This document shows positions 18,978 through 26,318 of a stretch of DNA of 64,000 nucleotides, piece after piece. Made by a program: the position numbers and the translations under genes. The notes under the pieces were generated by a model, which saw only the letters and a list, made by a program, of their open reading frames with translations, searched no databases and had not been told where the DNA came from. Within the stretch, counting starts at the first letter, position 1, and every line of letters begins with the position of its first letter. This DNA is from Bacteroidota bacterium (GTDB lineage: Bacteria; Bacteroidota; Ignavibacteria; Ignavibacteriales; Ignavibacteriaceae), in contig JAKAGV010000013.1 of the NCBI GenBank assembly GCA_021815405.1, positions 62,001-126,000 of the forward strand, in the 5' to 3' direction.

Positions 18978-19532
18978 ATGAAAGATTATTATTACATTCT
19001 GGGAATAAAAAAAGAGACAAACGCTGACGATATAAAATCAGCATATCGAAAATTATCAAAGAAATTCCATCCTGATGTAAATAATGGTGATAAATTTTTT
19101 GAAGAGAGATTTAAGGAAATTCAAGAAGCTTATGAAACATTAAGCAACATTGACAAAAGGAAACTTTATGACGAATCTTATAAAAATTATTTTAGTGTAA
19201 AGGATGAAAATTTTCCAGTCAATAAATCAAACAATACCGAACAAAAGGAAGAAGCAGATTTTTTTTATAAGGAATATCAAAACGAAAATAAAAAAACAAA
19301 TAAAGGATTTGAAAAAGCATTTAAATCAAAGAATGCAAAAAATATTTCGGAAGTAAAGTCATCAAAATCCTCTAATGATAGGTTTGGGACAATTGCAATT
19401 GTTCTAATTTATTTTTTGGGGGTATATCTTTATGCATCCTTAGTAGGTAAAGCAGATTCATTAACATTGACGTTTATTCTTATTTTTGGAATTGTCGCAA
19501 TAATAGGTGCATTTTTAAGTACGCGAAGTTAA
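18978..19532 (+). CDS. Cassette 1: J-domain protein with C-terminal membrane segments
   Basis: The 184-residue product begins with a J domain (YYYILGIKKETNADDIKSAY, HPD at residues 31-33, AYETLSN), which stimulates the ATPase of DnaK-type chaperones. A Lys/Asn/Ser-rich linker (about 65-130) leads to two predicted membrane helices (about 136-157 and 162-180). There is no Gly/Phe region, zinc finger or substrate-binding domain, so it is a specialised membrane J protein rather than DnaJ. The ATG lies only 11 bp inside the cassette from the recombination point, so it may depend on external transcription. Confidence 0.85.
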   Translation: MKDYYYILGIKKETNADDIKSAYRKLSKKFHPDVNNGDKFFEERFKEIQEAYETLSNIDKRKLYDESYKNYFSVKDENFPVNKSNNTEQKEEADFFYKEYQNENKKTNKGFEKAFKSKNAKNISEVKSSKSSNDRFGTIAIVLIYFLGVYLYASLVGKADSLTLTFILIFGIVAIIGAFLSTRS

Positions 19533-19625
19533 GGTAAAGAAATATATAAAAATTTTAATGATACATTTTCTTATATAAAATTCACTGATTACTAATACGG
19601 TTAAAATAAATTTAACATGTAATGT

Positions 19626-19814
19626 GCCTAACATGCCGCTCAACCGGACAGCTTCTTCGCATTTGGTATTTTCGTAATTGTCGGGTTTGTTAGTTCGTGT
19701 CGGCTAACTTGCTCAAGGTTGTTAGGCAAAAAAAGTTTTTTAATAATTATCGGCGTTGCAGTTTTAAGCGGCATTCCTTCTCTGGGCTGCCGGTTAGCGG
19801 CAACATCGTTAGTT
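19626..19814 (+). repeat. attC of cassette 1 (189 bp)
   Basis: R'' GCCTAAC lies at 19626-19632 and the following core GTTAGTT at 19808-19814. The inner arms CCGCTCAACCGGACAGC and GCTGCCGGTTAGCGG pair with single unpaired bases on the left arm, the extrahelical bases known to orient attC recombination. The loop is about 130 bp and includes an internal GTTAGGC. Confidence 0.85.
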
Positions 19815-19838
19815 GCTACATTAAAATGAGGAAAATTT

Positions 19839-20753
19839 ATGGAAATAATATCGGTCATTAATTACAAAGGCGGTGTTGGGAAAACCACAATTACAGCCAA
19901 CTTAGCCGCTGAACTTGGATTTAGAGGTAAAAGAGTTTTATGTATTGATTTGGATCCGCAAGCAAGCTTAACTTTTTCATTCTATAGTGTTGACGAATGG
20001 CAAAGGAACTTTGAAAAAAATAGAACAATAAAAAATTGGTATGATGCTTTTATTGATAAGGATACAGACTTAGATTTATCAAGTTTGATTTCAACGCCTG
20101 GTAGAGTTAATACTGGAATGAGTGGAAAAGTCGATTTAATATGCTCACATCTTGCACTAATAAATGTTGACTTGGAATTAGCAACACGATTAGTTGGAGG
20201 GACTGAAAGAGATTTAAGAAATAATTTTTTACGTGTTTATTCTCGACTAAAACAAGGAATTGAACACTTAGAAGAAGATGCTTATGATTTTGTTTTTATA
20301 GATTGCCCTCCTAATTTTAACATAGTCACAAAAAATTCAATAATAGCAAGTGATTATGTTCTGATTCCAACAAAACCAGACTATCTTTCAACACTTGGGA
20401 TTGAACAACTAAAACAGCATTTAAAGGAATTAGTAAATACATATAATAAACACACTCGTAATTCTAATTCAGATGATTGGGCAGAAGCAAAACCTGAAAT
20501 ATTAGGAGTTATTTTTACAATGATTTCTGTTCGTAATGCGAACCCAATACAAGCATTACAACAATATATTGAGCAAGTTGAAGTTCCTTGTTTTGATACT
20601 TTTATTCGCGAAAATAAAACAATATATTCCTCAGCACCTGAATATGGTGTTCCTGTTGTCTTGAAACGTGTTTCTGGTCAAACATATGAAAATGTTCAAG
20701 AAGAATTAGAGAGTTTAACAACAGAATTATTGGAGAAACTTGGTTATGTATAA
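19839..20753 (+). CDS. Cassette 2: ParA-family ATPase
   Basis: The 304-residue product has the deviant Walker A motif KGGVGKTT (residues 10-17), the switch CIDLDPQAS, and Walker B-like DFVFIDCPP. These are marks of ParA/Soj/MinD ATPases that move DNA or protein cargo on the nucleoid or membrane. It lacks an N-terminal DNA-binding domain. Insertions at about residues 55-85 and 200-215 make it longer than Soj. The downstream gene overlaps its end and is probably its partner. As a cassette gene on a chromosome it is unlikely to partition a plasmid here; a defence or localisation role is a guess. Confidence 0.85.
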   Translation: MEIISVINYKGGVGKTTITANLAAELGFRGKRVLCIDLDPQASLTFSFYSVDEWQRNFEKNRTIKNWYDAFIDKDTDLDLSSLISTPGRVNTGMSGKVDLICSHLALINVDLELATRLVGGTERDLRNNFLRVYSRLKQGIEHLEEDAYDFVFIDCPPNFNIVTKNSIIASDYVLIPTKPDYLSTLGIEQLKQHLKELVNTYNKHTRNSNSDDWAEAKPEILGVIFTMISVRNANPIQALQQYIEQVEVPCFDTFIRENKTIYSSAPEYGVPVVLKRVSGQTYENVQEELESLTTELLEKLGYV

Positions 20754-21180
20754 AAATGAAATCGCAGAATTTTTACTAGCAATGGGGAAATTTATAAAAT
20801 CTATGAGCGATGATGATTATGCTAAATTCTTGAAAGGTGATTTACAATTGCAAGAGTTAAAACAAAAGAAAGTTAGAATAAAGGACTCGCTCAAGAAATT
20901 AACTGACAGTGATATTGAAATAATTATTGACAAAATAAAAATCACAAACAATCGAGATGAAGCAAAAACTATTCTAGCAAACGAAGAATCGCTTTCACTT
21001 AAAGAAAATTTGGTTAAAGTTGCTCGTGCATTGAAAATCCATATACAAAAGATTGATAAGAAGGAAGATATAGAGAATAAAATTATCGAATTTATTATTG
21101 GTTCACGCTTGAGGACAGACGCGATCAGAGGATTGAACTTAGGTGAGAATCAAGATGAATCAAATATTAATCGCAACTAA
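20746..21180 (+). CDS. Cassette 2: small protein coupled to the ParA-like ATPase
   Basis: A 144-residue protein I do not recognise. The ATG at 20746 overlaps the last codons of the parA-like gene by 8 bp, so the two are translationally coupled; a TTG two codons upstream is an alternative start. It is charged and helical (MSDDDYAKFLKGDLQLQELKQKK), with no ParB-type helix-turn-helix that I can see. By position it may be an adaptor that stimulates or targets the ATPase. The stop codon falls inside the R'' box of attC2. Confidence 0.7.
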   Translation: MYKNEIAEFLLAMGKFIKSMSDDDYAKFLKGDLQLQELKQKKVRIKDSLKKLTDSDIEIIIDKIKITNNRDEAKTILANEESLSLKENLVKVARALKIHIQKIDKKEDIENKIIEFIIGSRLRTDAIRGLNLGENQDESNINRN

Positions 21181-21363
21181 CCAGCCAATCAAGGCGGACG
21201 CCGTTTTCGCATTTGGCATTTGTATAATTATTGGCTTTGTTATTCCGTGTAATGTTGTTTTGTAAAGTAGTTCTGTTAAATAAATGTTTTTAAATTCATT
21301 GGCAGTTGTCATTTAAGCGGCATCACTGTTCTGGGGCGCCGCTTATCGGCAACGCCGTTAGCC
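21175..21363 (+). repeat. attC of cassette 2 (189 bp)
   Basis: R'' AACTAAC at 21175-21181 complements the start of its cassette (GTTAGTT), and the next core is GTTAGCC at 21357-21363. The inner arms AAGGCGGACGCC and GGCGCCGCTT pair with an unpaired A on the left arm. Confidence 0.85.
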
Positions 21364-21382
21364 AGTTAAACAAAAAATTATT

Positions 21383-22714
21383 ATGATAAAAGAAAAAGAG
21401 AAATTAGTATTATTATTTGGTGGCGTTGCTAATGATGGTATTGTCGGACAAATTAGGTCGGCTAATAAAAAATATGTTCAGCGTATTTTACATTCTTCAC
21501 CTGATAACTGGGAAAAAATCAATTTGCTTTTTGAAGAATTTGATATTAGCACTGTAATCGGCAAAATAACCACTAGGACTTTTGAATATCTATCCGATGA
21601 AAATTATAATAATATCAGAGACAAATTATTTAACAACATTTCAAAAGTACCACATATTATATTTGTTTTTGAAGGTTTAATCACTGGAGCTGAAGAAATT
21701 GAAAATGTAGATTACATAGACTATCCCTATGAAACTCATTTACCCAGTGAAGACGTGTTGGAAAATGTTAATAATTTTTTATCAGCTTTGAACTTAAATA
21801 TTCAACCCTATATAAGGACTAGCGAACTAACTCTTCTTGCACAAAGTTTTATTGAACAAGTTGAAGAAGGTTTAGTTTTTAGAATTTACTTACCCCAAAA
21901 TCATTACTTATCAAATGAAATAGATAAAATAATAGTTTTATTTAGTGATTATTTAAGCAAAGTATTAAGTAAAAAAATCAGATTAGACCAAGTGAGAACT
22001 AATTTGGGAGTTATTTATGCTTTTCATACCCAAGATGAATCATACGAGAGAAATATTTCAAAGAATTTTAATGAGTTTACAGACATATTAAACTTGTGTT
22101 TAACTAATCCTCAAAAAGCCGAAGAAATATTAAAACAAAGTTTGTCAAGTTCAAAACAAGTTGATGATATAATTTCTAGATATACAAAAGAAGCAAGAAG
22201 AATATTATTAGATATTAAGCATAGCAGTGAGTCTAAAATTCTTTCTCTTAAGCAAAGATTGGAATCAGAACTTATTGATTATGTCCAAGACGAAAATGAA
22301 ATTAGTTGCATTATAAATAAGATTATTCCCCAATTAATTCATCCAGAGATAAATTCCATACCTTCATTTTTAACACAAACACCGTCTGATAAAAATTTAA
22401 CAATAAATATTAATCAGAAAATATATGAGAAAATAGAAGGAATAGTTATTGATGAATTTTCGGGTTCGTTACAATATAATAACAATGAGAAATTACTATT
22501 AGAATTATTTCAAAAATATGAAGAGAACTCTTATAATGAACTTAAAAGTGCATTAAATGAATTAAAAGATAACTCCGTTCCAACTAAGTATAAAATAGAA
22601 TCTAAACAAAAAATTAAAAACTTTTTAATAAAATTTGGTTCTAAAATGGGTGATGTTGCGTTTAATCTTTTACAAAAATATATAGAGCATCAAATTTTTC
22701 CGGGCACTGGCTAA
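21383..22714 (+). CDS. Cassette 3: 443-residue protein of unknown function
   Basis: I do not recognise this protein. The N-terminal 150 residues look like an alpha/beta domain (KLVLLFGGVANDGIVGQI, then VPHIIFVFEGLI), and the rest is predominantly helical with possible coiled-coil (EARRILLDIKHSSESKILSLKQRLESE is one such region, residues ~270-300). It has no membrane segment or signal peptide. It is strongly A+T rich compared with the chromosome around it. It is the only gene of its cassette, and its stop codon lies within the R'' box of attC3. Large, single, orphan cassette genes are often defence systems, but that is only a prior. Confidence 0.7.
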   Translation: MIKEKEKLVLLFGGVANDGIVGQIRSANKKYVQRILHSSPDNWEKINLLFEEFDISTVIGKITTRTFEYLSDENYNNIRDKLFNNISKVPHIIFVFEGLITGAEEIENVDYIDYPYETHLPSEDVLENVNNFLSALNLNIQPYIRTSELTLLAQSFIEQVEEGLVFRIYLPQNHYLSNEIDKIIVLFSDYLSKVLSKKIRLDQVRTNLGVIYAFHTQDESYERNISKNFNEFTDILNLCLTNPQKAEEILKQSLSSSKQVDDIISRYTKEARRILLDIKHSSESKILSLKQRLESELIDYVQDENEISCIINKIIPQLIHPEINSIPSFLTQTPSDKNLTININQKIYEKIEGIVIDEFSGSLQYNNNEKLLLELFQKYEENSYNELKSALNELKDNSVPTKYKIESKQKIKNFLIKFGSKMGDVAFNLLQKYIEHQIFPGTG

Positions 22715-22897
22715 CAAGTGCTTCAACCCGACAGCGTATTCGCATTCGGCATTTTACAAGTTTTAATGTTAGTCGTTCCGTTTCGGCTAACTTGTTCAAG
22801 GTGTTCTTACAAAACAAAATATTTAAAATCATTAATGTTTGTGCTTCTAATCGGCAGCCTTGTTCTGGGCTGCGGGTTAAGCACAACGCCGTTAGGT
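22709..22897 (+). repeat. attC of cassette 3 (189 bp)
   Basis: R'' GGCTAAC (22709-22715) complements the cassette start GTTAGCC; the next core is GTTAGGT at 22891-22897. Inner arms GTGCTTCAACCCGACAGC and GCTGCGGGTTAAGCAC pair with two unpaired bases on the left. Confidence 0.87.
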
Positions 22898-22932
22898 AGC
22901 AACAGTATCATTTAATATAGAAGGAGATAATT

Positions 22933-23604
22933 ATGGCAGTTAAATTCCCTTATACTAATGGCAGTGGTCCTCTCATTCAAGTTCTTGAGCAATTGCGAAA
23001 TAATTTTCCACAAAGCGTTACAGCAGAGACTCTGAAAAAACTTGGGATAGCATCTAACAATGAGAGTTATATAATCAACGTTTTAAATTTTTTAGGAATG
23101 CTTGATGAGAATGGAAATAAAACTGATAAAGCATCTAAAATCTTTTCTCTTGTAGATGATAAAGAATTTTCAAATGAATTTGGAAGTTTGGTAAGATCAT
23201 CTTATAAAGAATTATTTGATTTACATACAGATAATTCGTGGACTTTAGATTTGAAAAAACTAACTGCTTTCTTCCGCCAGTCAGATCAATCTAGTTCTGT
23301 TATTGGAGATAGACAAGCTAAAACTTTTCAAGCATTATCATCGCTTGCTGGTTATGTTCAACCACCTTCACAAAGGAAAACAACTAAACAAGTTTCGCAA
23401 AATTCAAAAGAAACCAAGAATCCAAAATCTAGTAAACCGAAAGTTAAAGATGCAAAACAGCCAGAGACTGAAGGCGGCCTTAAAAATGGGCGAGATATTG
23501 GATTGACTGTTAGAATTGAGATAAACTTGCCTGCCCAAGGTGACCAAGAAACATATGATAGGATATTCAAAAGTATTCGTGAGAATTTGATTAATGCTAA
23601 ATAA
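22933..23604 (+). CDS. Cassette 4: DUF5343-like protein
   Basis: The 223-residue product opens with FPYTNGSGPLIQVLEQL and a winged-helix-like stretch ending VLNFLGMLDENGNKT, which resembles the DUF5343 family (recalled, not searched). A Lys/Ser/Pro-rich linker (about residues 138-178) precedes a short C-terminal domain LTVRIEINLPAQGDQETYDRI. DUF5343 proteins often neighbour TIGR02391 proteins and defence genes. It has a strong ribosome site (AAGGAGATAATT) and overlaps the next gene by 11 bp. Confidence 0.75.
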   Translation: MAVKFPYTNGSGPLIQVLEQLRNNFPQSVTAETLKKLGIASNNESYIINVLNFLGMLDENGNKTDKASKIFSLVDDKEFSNEFGSLVRSSYKELFDLHTDNSWTLDLKKLTAFFRQSDQSSSVIGDRQAKTFQALSSLAGYVQPPSQRKTTKQVSQNSKETKNPKSSKPKVKDAKQPETEGGLKNGRDIGLTVRIEINLPAQGDQETYDRIFKSIRENLINAK

Positions 23605-24073
23605 GATAAAATCATTTGAGTTCATAGTCCGACGTGCATATAAGTACACCGAAAGTGAACCTTTGCTTATGCAAAATGCGCACCCATTTGAAATACGGAA
23701 TATTCATCAAAATTTTCCAATTAATGTTAAAGAATTATTTGATGATGGTCATTTTTCTCAAGCTACTTTCGAAGCCTATAAATTCATTGATAAAGAGGTT
23801 CAAAAGCATACTAATTCAAATGAATCTGGTTTTAAATTAATGATGCAAGTTTTTGGTGGAACACCACCAGAAATAGCGCTTACTAATCTTGTTACTACAA
23901 CTGATATTGATGAACAGAAAGGTTATCAATTTATTTTTGCTGGTGGAATGCTTGCAATTAGAAATCCTCGGGGTCACGAGTACACGATTAAAGATGATCC
24001 GGATCTATGTTTAGATCATCTAAGTTTGGCTTCAATGTTATTACGTAGACTTTATGACGCTGGATATAAATGA
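23594..24073 (+). CDS. Cassette 4: TIGR02391-like protein with HEPN R-X4-H motif
   Basis: The 159-residue product matches the recalled pattern of TIGR02391 proteins: NVKELFDDGHFSQATFEAYKFID, then GGMLAIRNPRGHE. Residues Arg123 and His128 form R-X4-H, the catalytic signature of HEPN ribonucleases found in toxins and abortive-infection effectors. The overlap with the DUF5343-like gene suggests a stable two-component complex in which one subunit may sense and the other cleave RNA. The RNase role is an inference from the motif. Confidence 0.75.
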   Translation: MLNKIKSFEFIVRRAYKYTESEPLLMQNAHPFEIRNIHQNFPINVKELFDDGHFSQATFEAYKFIDKEVQKHTNSNESGFKLMMQVFGGTPPEIALTNLVTTTDIDEQKGYQFIFAGGMLAIRNPRGHEYTIKDDPDLCLDHLSLASMLLRRLYDAGYK

Positions 24074-24089
24074 TATTAATTAAAATGCT

Positions 24090-24279
24090 ACCTAACCAGC
24101 TTTTCCACCCGACCGCGTTGTCATTGCGGCAGTATTAATATTTTCGGGTTTAGTGGTAAAGGTAAGCGTTGTTGTTAGGTTTTGTTCTGTGAAATAAAAT
24201 TGTTAAAAATTATTGGCGGTAGCTTTTCAGTTCGGTATTGCTGTTCGGGGCGGACGGGTGAAAAGCCACGCCGTTATAT
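24090..24279 (+). repeat. attC of cassette 4 (190 bp)
   Basis: R'' ACCTAAC (24090-24096) complements the cassette start GTTAGGT; the next core is GTTATAT at 24273-24279. Inner arms around TTTTCCACCCGACCGC and GCGGACGGGTGAAAA pair with unpaired bases. Confidence 0.85.
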
Positions 24280-24357
24280 GCTCAGATAATAATATTGAAG
24301 TTGTCGTAATATGGTCTTATATTTAGTCCAGAATAAAGACAATAAAAGGATACAATA

Positions 24358-24648
24358 ATGAAGAACATCTTAGTTGCAAATGATATAATTCCAGTTGGCC
24401 AATTCAAATCTGGTTTGGCTAAATATCTTAAAGAAATCCAGAACAAGCATAATTCTTTAATTATCACTCAAAATGGAAAACCTGCCGGAGTATTAATCTC
24501 TCCATCGGAATTTGATGATTTGAGACAAACAAAGTTGTTTATCGATTCGATTTCACGCGGTTTATCTGATTCTGAAAAAGGAGAAGTTTTATCTACTTCT
24601 CAACTCAGAAGTGAATTGCGTAAAACTCGTGCCGGAAAAGAGCGATGA
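24358..24648 (+). CDS. Cassette 5: Phd/YefM-type antitoxin
   Basis: The 96-residue product has the antitoxin pattern DIIPVGQFKSGLAKYLKEI, SLIITQNGKPAGVLISPSEFDDL. Phd/YefM antitoxins bind their own operator with the N-terminal part and neutralise the toxin with the C-terminal part. The gene overlaps the toxin by 4 bp (ATGA) and has an AAAGGA ribosome site. Antitoxin-first order with autoregulation is usual. Confidence 0.9.
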   Translation: MKNILVANDIIPVGQFKSGLAKYLKEIQNKHNSLIITQNGKPAGVLISPSEFDDLRQTKLFIDSISRGLSDSEKGEVLSTSQLRSELRKTRAGKER

Positions 24649-24950
24649 AATTATTATGGACTAAAGAGGCTTTACTTCGATTGGAAGAAATTGAAGAATT
24701 TATATCGAGAGATAATCCCAGTGTCGCAACTGAATTTGTTGACAAATTAATTTCAGTGGCTGAAACAATTATTCATAATCCGAAAATAGGCAGAATTGTT
24801 CCTGAATTATCTCTTGAAAACATACGAGAAATATTACATAAGAATTATAGAATTGTTTACTTGGTTAAGAAAAACTCGATTGATATACTTACAGTATACG
24901 AAGGACACCAATTATTAAAGGAAGAAGAAATAATTAAGAATAAGAACTAA
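24645..24950 (+). CDS. Cassette 5: ParE/RelE-superfamily toxin
   Basis: The 101-residue product has the fold pattern of the RelE/ParE superfamily: WTKEALLRLEEIEEFISRDNP, IGRIVPEL, IREILHKNYRIVYLV, IDILTVYEG. ParE members poison DNA gyrase and RelE members cleave mRNA; the NPKIGRIVPE-REI--KNYRIVY pattern is nearer ParE. It forms a toxin-antitoxin unit with the preceding gene, which would stabilise the cassette array against loss. Confidence 0.9.
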   Translation: MKLLWTKEALLRLEEIEEFISRDNPSVATEFVDKLISVAETIIHNPKIGRIVPELSLENIREILHKNYRIVYLVKKNSIDILTVYEGHQLLKEEEIIKNKN

Positions 24951-24957
24951 GAAACGC

Positions 24958-25102
24958 ATATAACCCGCCAATCAAGCGGATGCCGCTCCTACCTGCCGGC
25001 AGGCAGGTTCGCATTCGGCAGCTTTATAATTTATGGTTTAATTTATTTCTTGATTAGACAAATTGAGGGAGATTCTTAAATCGGTCTAAATATATGTTAG
25101 CC
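24958..25102 (+). repeat. Hybrid site after cassette 5: attC left arm joined to attI-like right end
   Basis: R'' ATATAAC (24958-24964) and a normal left arm (CCAATCAAGCGGATGCCG) are present, but the complementary right arm found in the other sites is missing. Instead the last 24 bases before and through GTTAG (25077-25100) match the host attI at 18942-18965 with two differences. A palindromic insert, CCTGCCGGCAGGCAGG, interrupts the left half. The site is 145 bp. Confidence 0.75.
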
Positions 25103-25165
25103 CATTAATGTAAGGTTGACAATAGGCATACATTATTGTTAAGTTTAAAATAAAAAAACGACAAT

Positions 25166-25441
25166 ATGAAGTATTTTGAATGGAATGAAGAAAAGAACGA
25201 AAAATTGAAAAGTGAAAGAAATATTTCGTTCGAAATAATAGTTAGTCAGATTGAACTAGGACATCTGCTTGATATTATAGAGCAACCTAATAAAGAAAAG
25301 TATGCAAATCAATATATATATGTGGTTGAGTATGAGAAGTATGCTTATTTAGTTCCATTTGTAGAAGATTCAGATAAAGTATTTTTGAAAACTATTATCC
25401 CAAGCAGAAAAGCGACAAAAAAATATTTAGAAGGAGAATAA
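25166..25441 (+). CDS. Cassette 6: BrnT-like toxin
   Basis: The 91-residue product begins FEWNEEKNEKLKSERNISFE, close to the BrnT pattern FEWD--KN---L-KH-ISFE, and ends KVFLKTIIPSRKATKKYL. BrnT toxins are small RNase-like proteins of the RelE fold. The internal YANQYIYVVEYEKYAYLVPF region differs from typical BrnT. The next gene, 1 bp downstream, encodes a ribbon-helix-helix protein, the expected BrnA-like partner; toxin-first order also agrees. Confidence 0.8.
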   Translation: MKYFEWNEEKNEKLKSERNISFEIIVSQIELGHLLDIIEQPNKEKYANQYIYVVEYEKYAYLVPFVEDSDKVFLKTIIPSRKATKKYLEGE

Positions 25442-25442
25442 A

Positions 25443-25709
25443 ATGAAGTTAGACAAAGAAGAGAAAAAGTTATTAAAATCATACGAAAAAGGTGAATGGA
25501 AATCAGTAAAGGATTTGGAAAAGAAAAAGTTAGAATATCAGCGATATGCTAAAAATACGGCTGCTAAAAACAAAAGGATAAATATCCGTCTAACGGAAAG
25601 AGATTTAGCAAACTTAAAAGCTAAATCATTAGAAGAAGGAATGCCCTACCAAACACTCGTAGCAAGTATAATTCATAAATATATTTCCGGAAAATTTAAG
25701 GAAGCATAA
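25443..25709 (+). CDS. Cassette 6: ribbon-helix-helix antitoxin
   Basis: The 88-residue product has an acidic/basic N-terminal half that could bind the toxin, and a C-terminal ribbon-helix-helix KRINIRLTERDLANLKAKSL followed by GMPYQTLVASIIHKYI. The latter is the standard pattern of CopG-like antitoxins. It should bind its own promoter together with the BrnT-like toxin. A GGAG ribosome site lies in the end of the toxin gene. Confidence 0.88.
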   Translation: MKLDKEEKKLLKSYEKGEWKSVKDLEKKKLEYQRYAKNTAAKNKRINIRLTERDLANLKAKSLEEGMPYQTLVASIIHKYISGKFKEA

Positions 25710-25727
25710 ACATAATTTATAAAAATG

Positions 25728-25916
25728 GGCTAACCAGCCAATCAAGCGGACGCCGTTTTCGCATTTGACAATTTCGTAATTATTGGCATTGTAGTTCCGT
25801 GTTAAGTTTCTTGTTCATAGTTGTTCTGTTAAATAAAAATTATAATAAATAAAAAGTTGTTGGTATTATTCGGCATCCTTGTTCTGGGGCGCCGCTTATT
25901 GGCAACGCCGTTATGT
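25728..25916 (+). repeat. attC of cassette 6 (189 bp)
   Basis: R'' GGCTAAC (25728-25734) complements the cassette start GTTAGCC; the next core is GTTATGT at 25910-25916. Inner arms CCAATCAAGCGGACGCC and GGCGCCGCTTATTGG pair with single unpaired C and A on the left arm. It is the most regular of the set. Confidence 0.88.
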
Positions 25917-25938
25917 GGCACGTTAATTAGAGGTTAAA

Positions 25939-26303
25939 ATGAAATACTTAAAGTTTCTGTCACAGAAAAACATTGACCCGTTAGGTGATTATTTTCAAAC
26001 TAATTTTACTTTTTTATTTATGATTCACCTGAGAAAGCAAAAAATAATAATGAGGAGATAAAAATTGTGGAAGTTAGAATCACTGGTAGAGAAGATGCAA
26101 TTTTACGAGCTAATTATAGTAGTTACGAACTTGAACCTGCATTATTCACAATTGCCATAAATTATCTTATTTCAAAAATCAAATCGCGAGAAAAAATAAA
26201 ATATAAGGAAAATGTTTTTCCTAATGCTACTAAATATTTATTCCTTGATTCTGAGCCATTGGAAGAATTTCATAATAAAGAAATAAAAATAGAAATCGAT
26301 TAG
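25939..26303 (+). pseudogene. Cassette 7: small gene with a frameshift in a T-run
   Basis: The ATG at 25939 opens a frame MKYLKFLSQKNIDPLGDYF that stops at 26061. A second frame picks up as YDSPEKAKNNNEEIKIVEVR and runs to 26303. Adding one T to the six-T run at 26010-26015 joins them into one protein of about 121 residues. A GTG at 26067 could start the downstream part, but the coherent joined sequence favours a single ancestral gene. It may be an inactivated gene, a base-calling error, or slippage. I do not recognise the family. Confidence 0.55.
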
Positions 26304-26318
26304 TTATAAAAAATTAAT

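Noticed and set aside
19722-19728. Internal GTTAGGC inside attC1 as an additional cassette boundary
   Set aside because: No complementary R'' and no gene belong to it; the 189-bp size of the whole site matches the others only if this is internal.
22718-22915. Frame crossing attC3 as a gene
   Set aside because: It lies within the attC structure and has no start signal; attC sites are non-coding.
23303-23840. Short overlapping frames inside cassette 4 as separate genes
   Set aside because: They overlap the two real genes in other frames and lack ribosome sites or known patterns.
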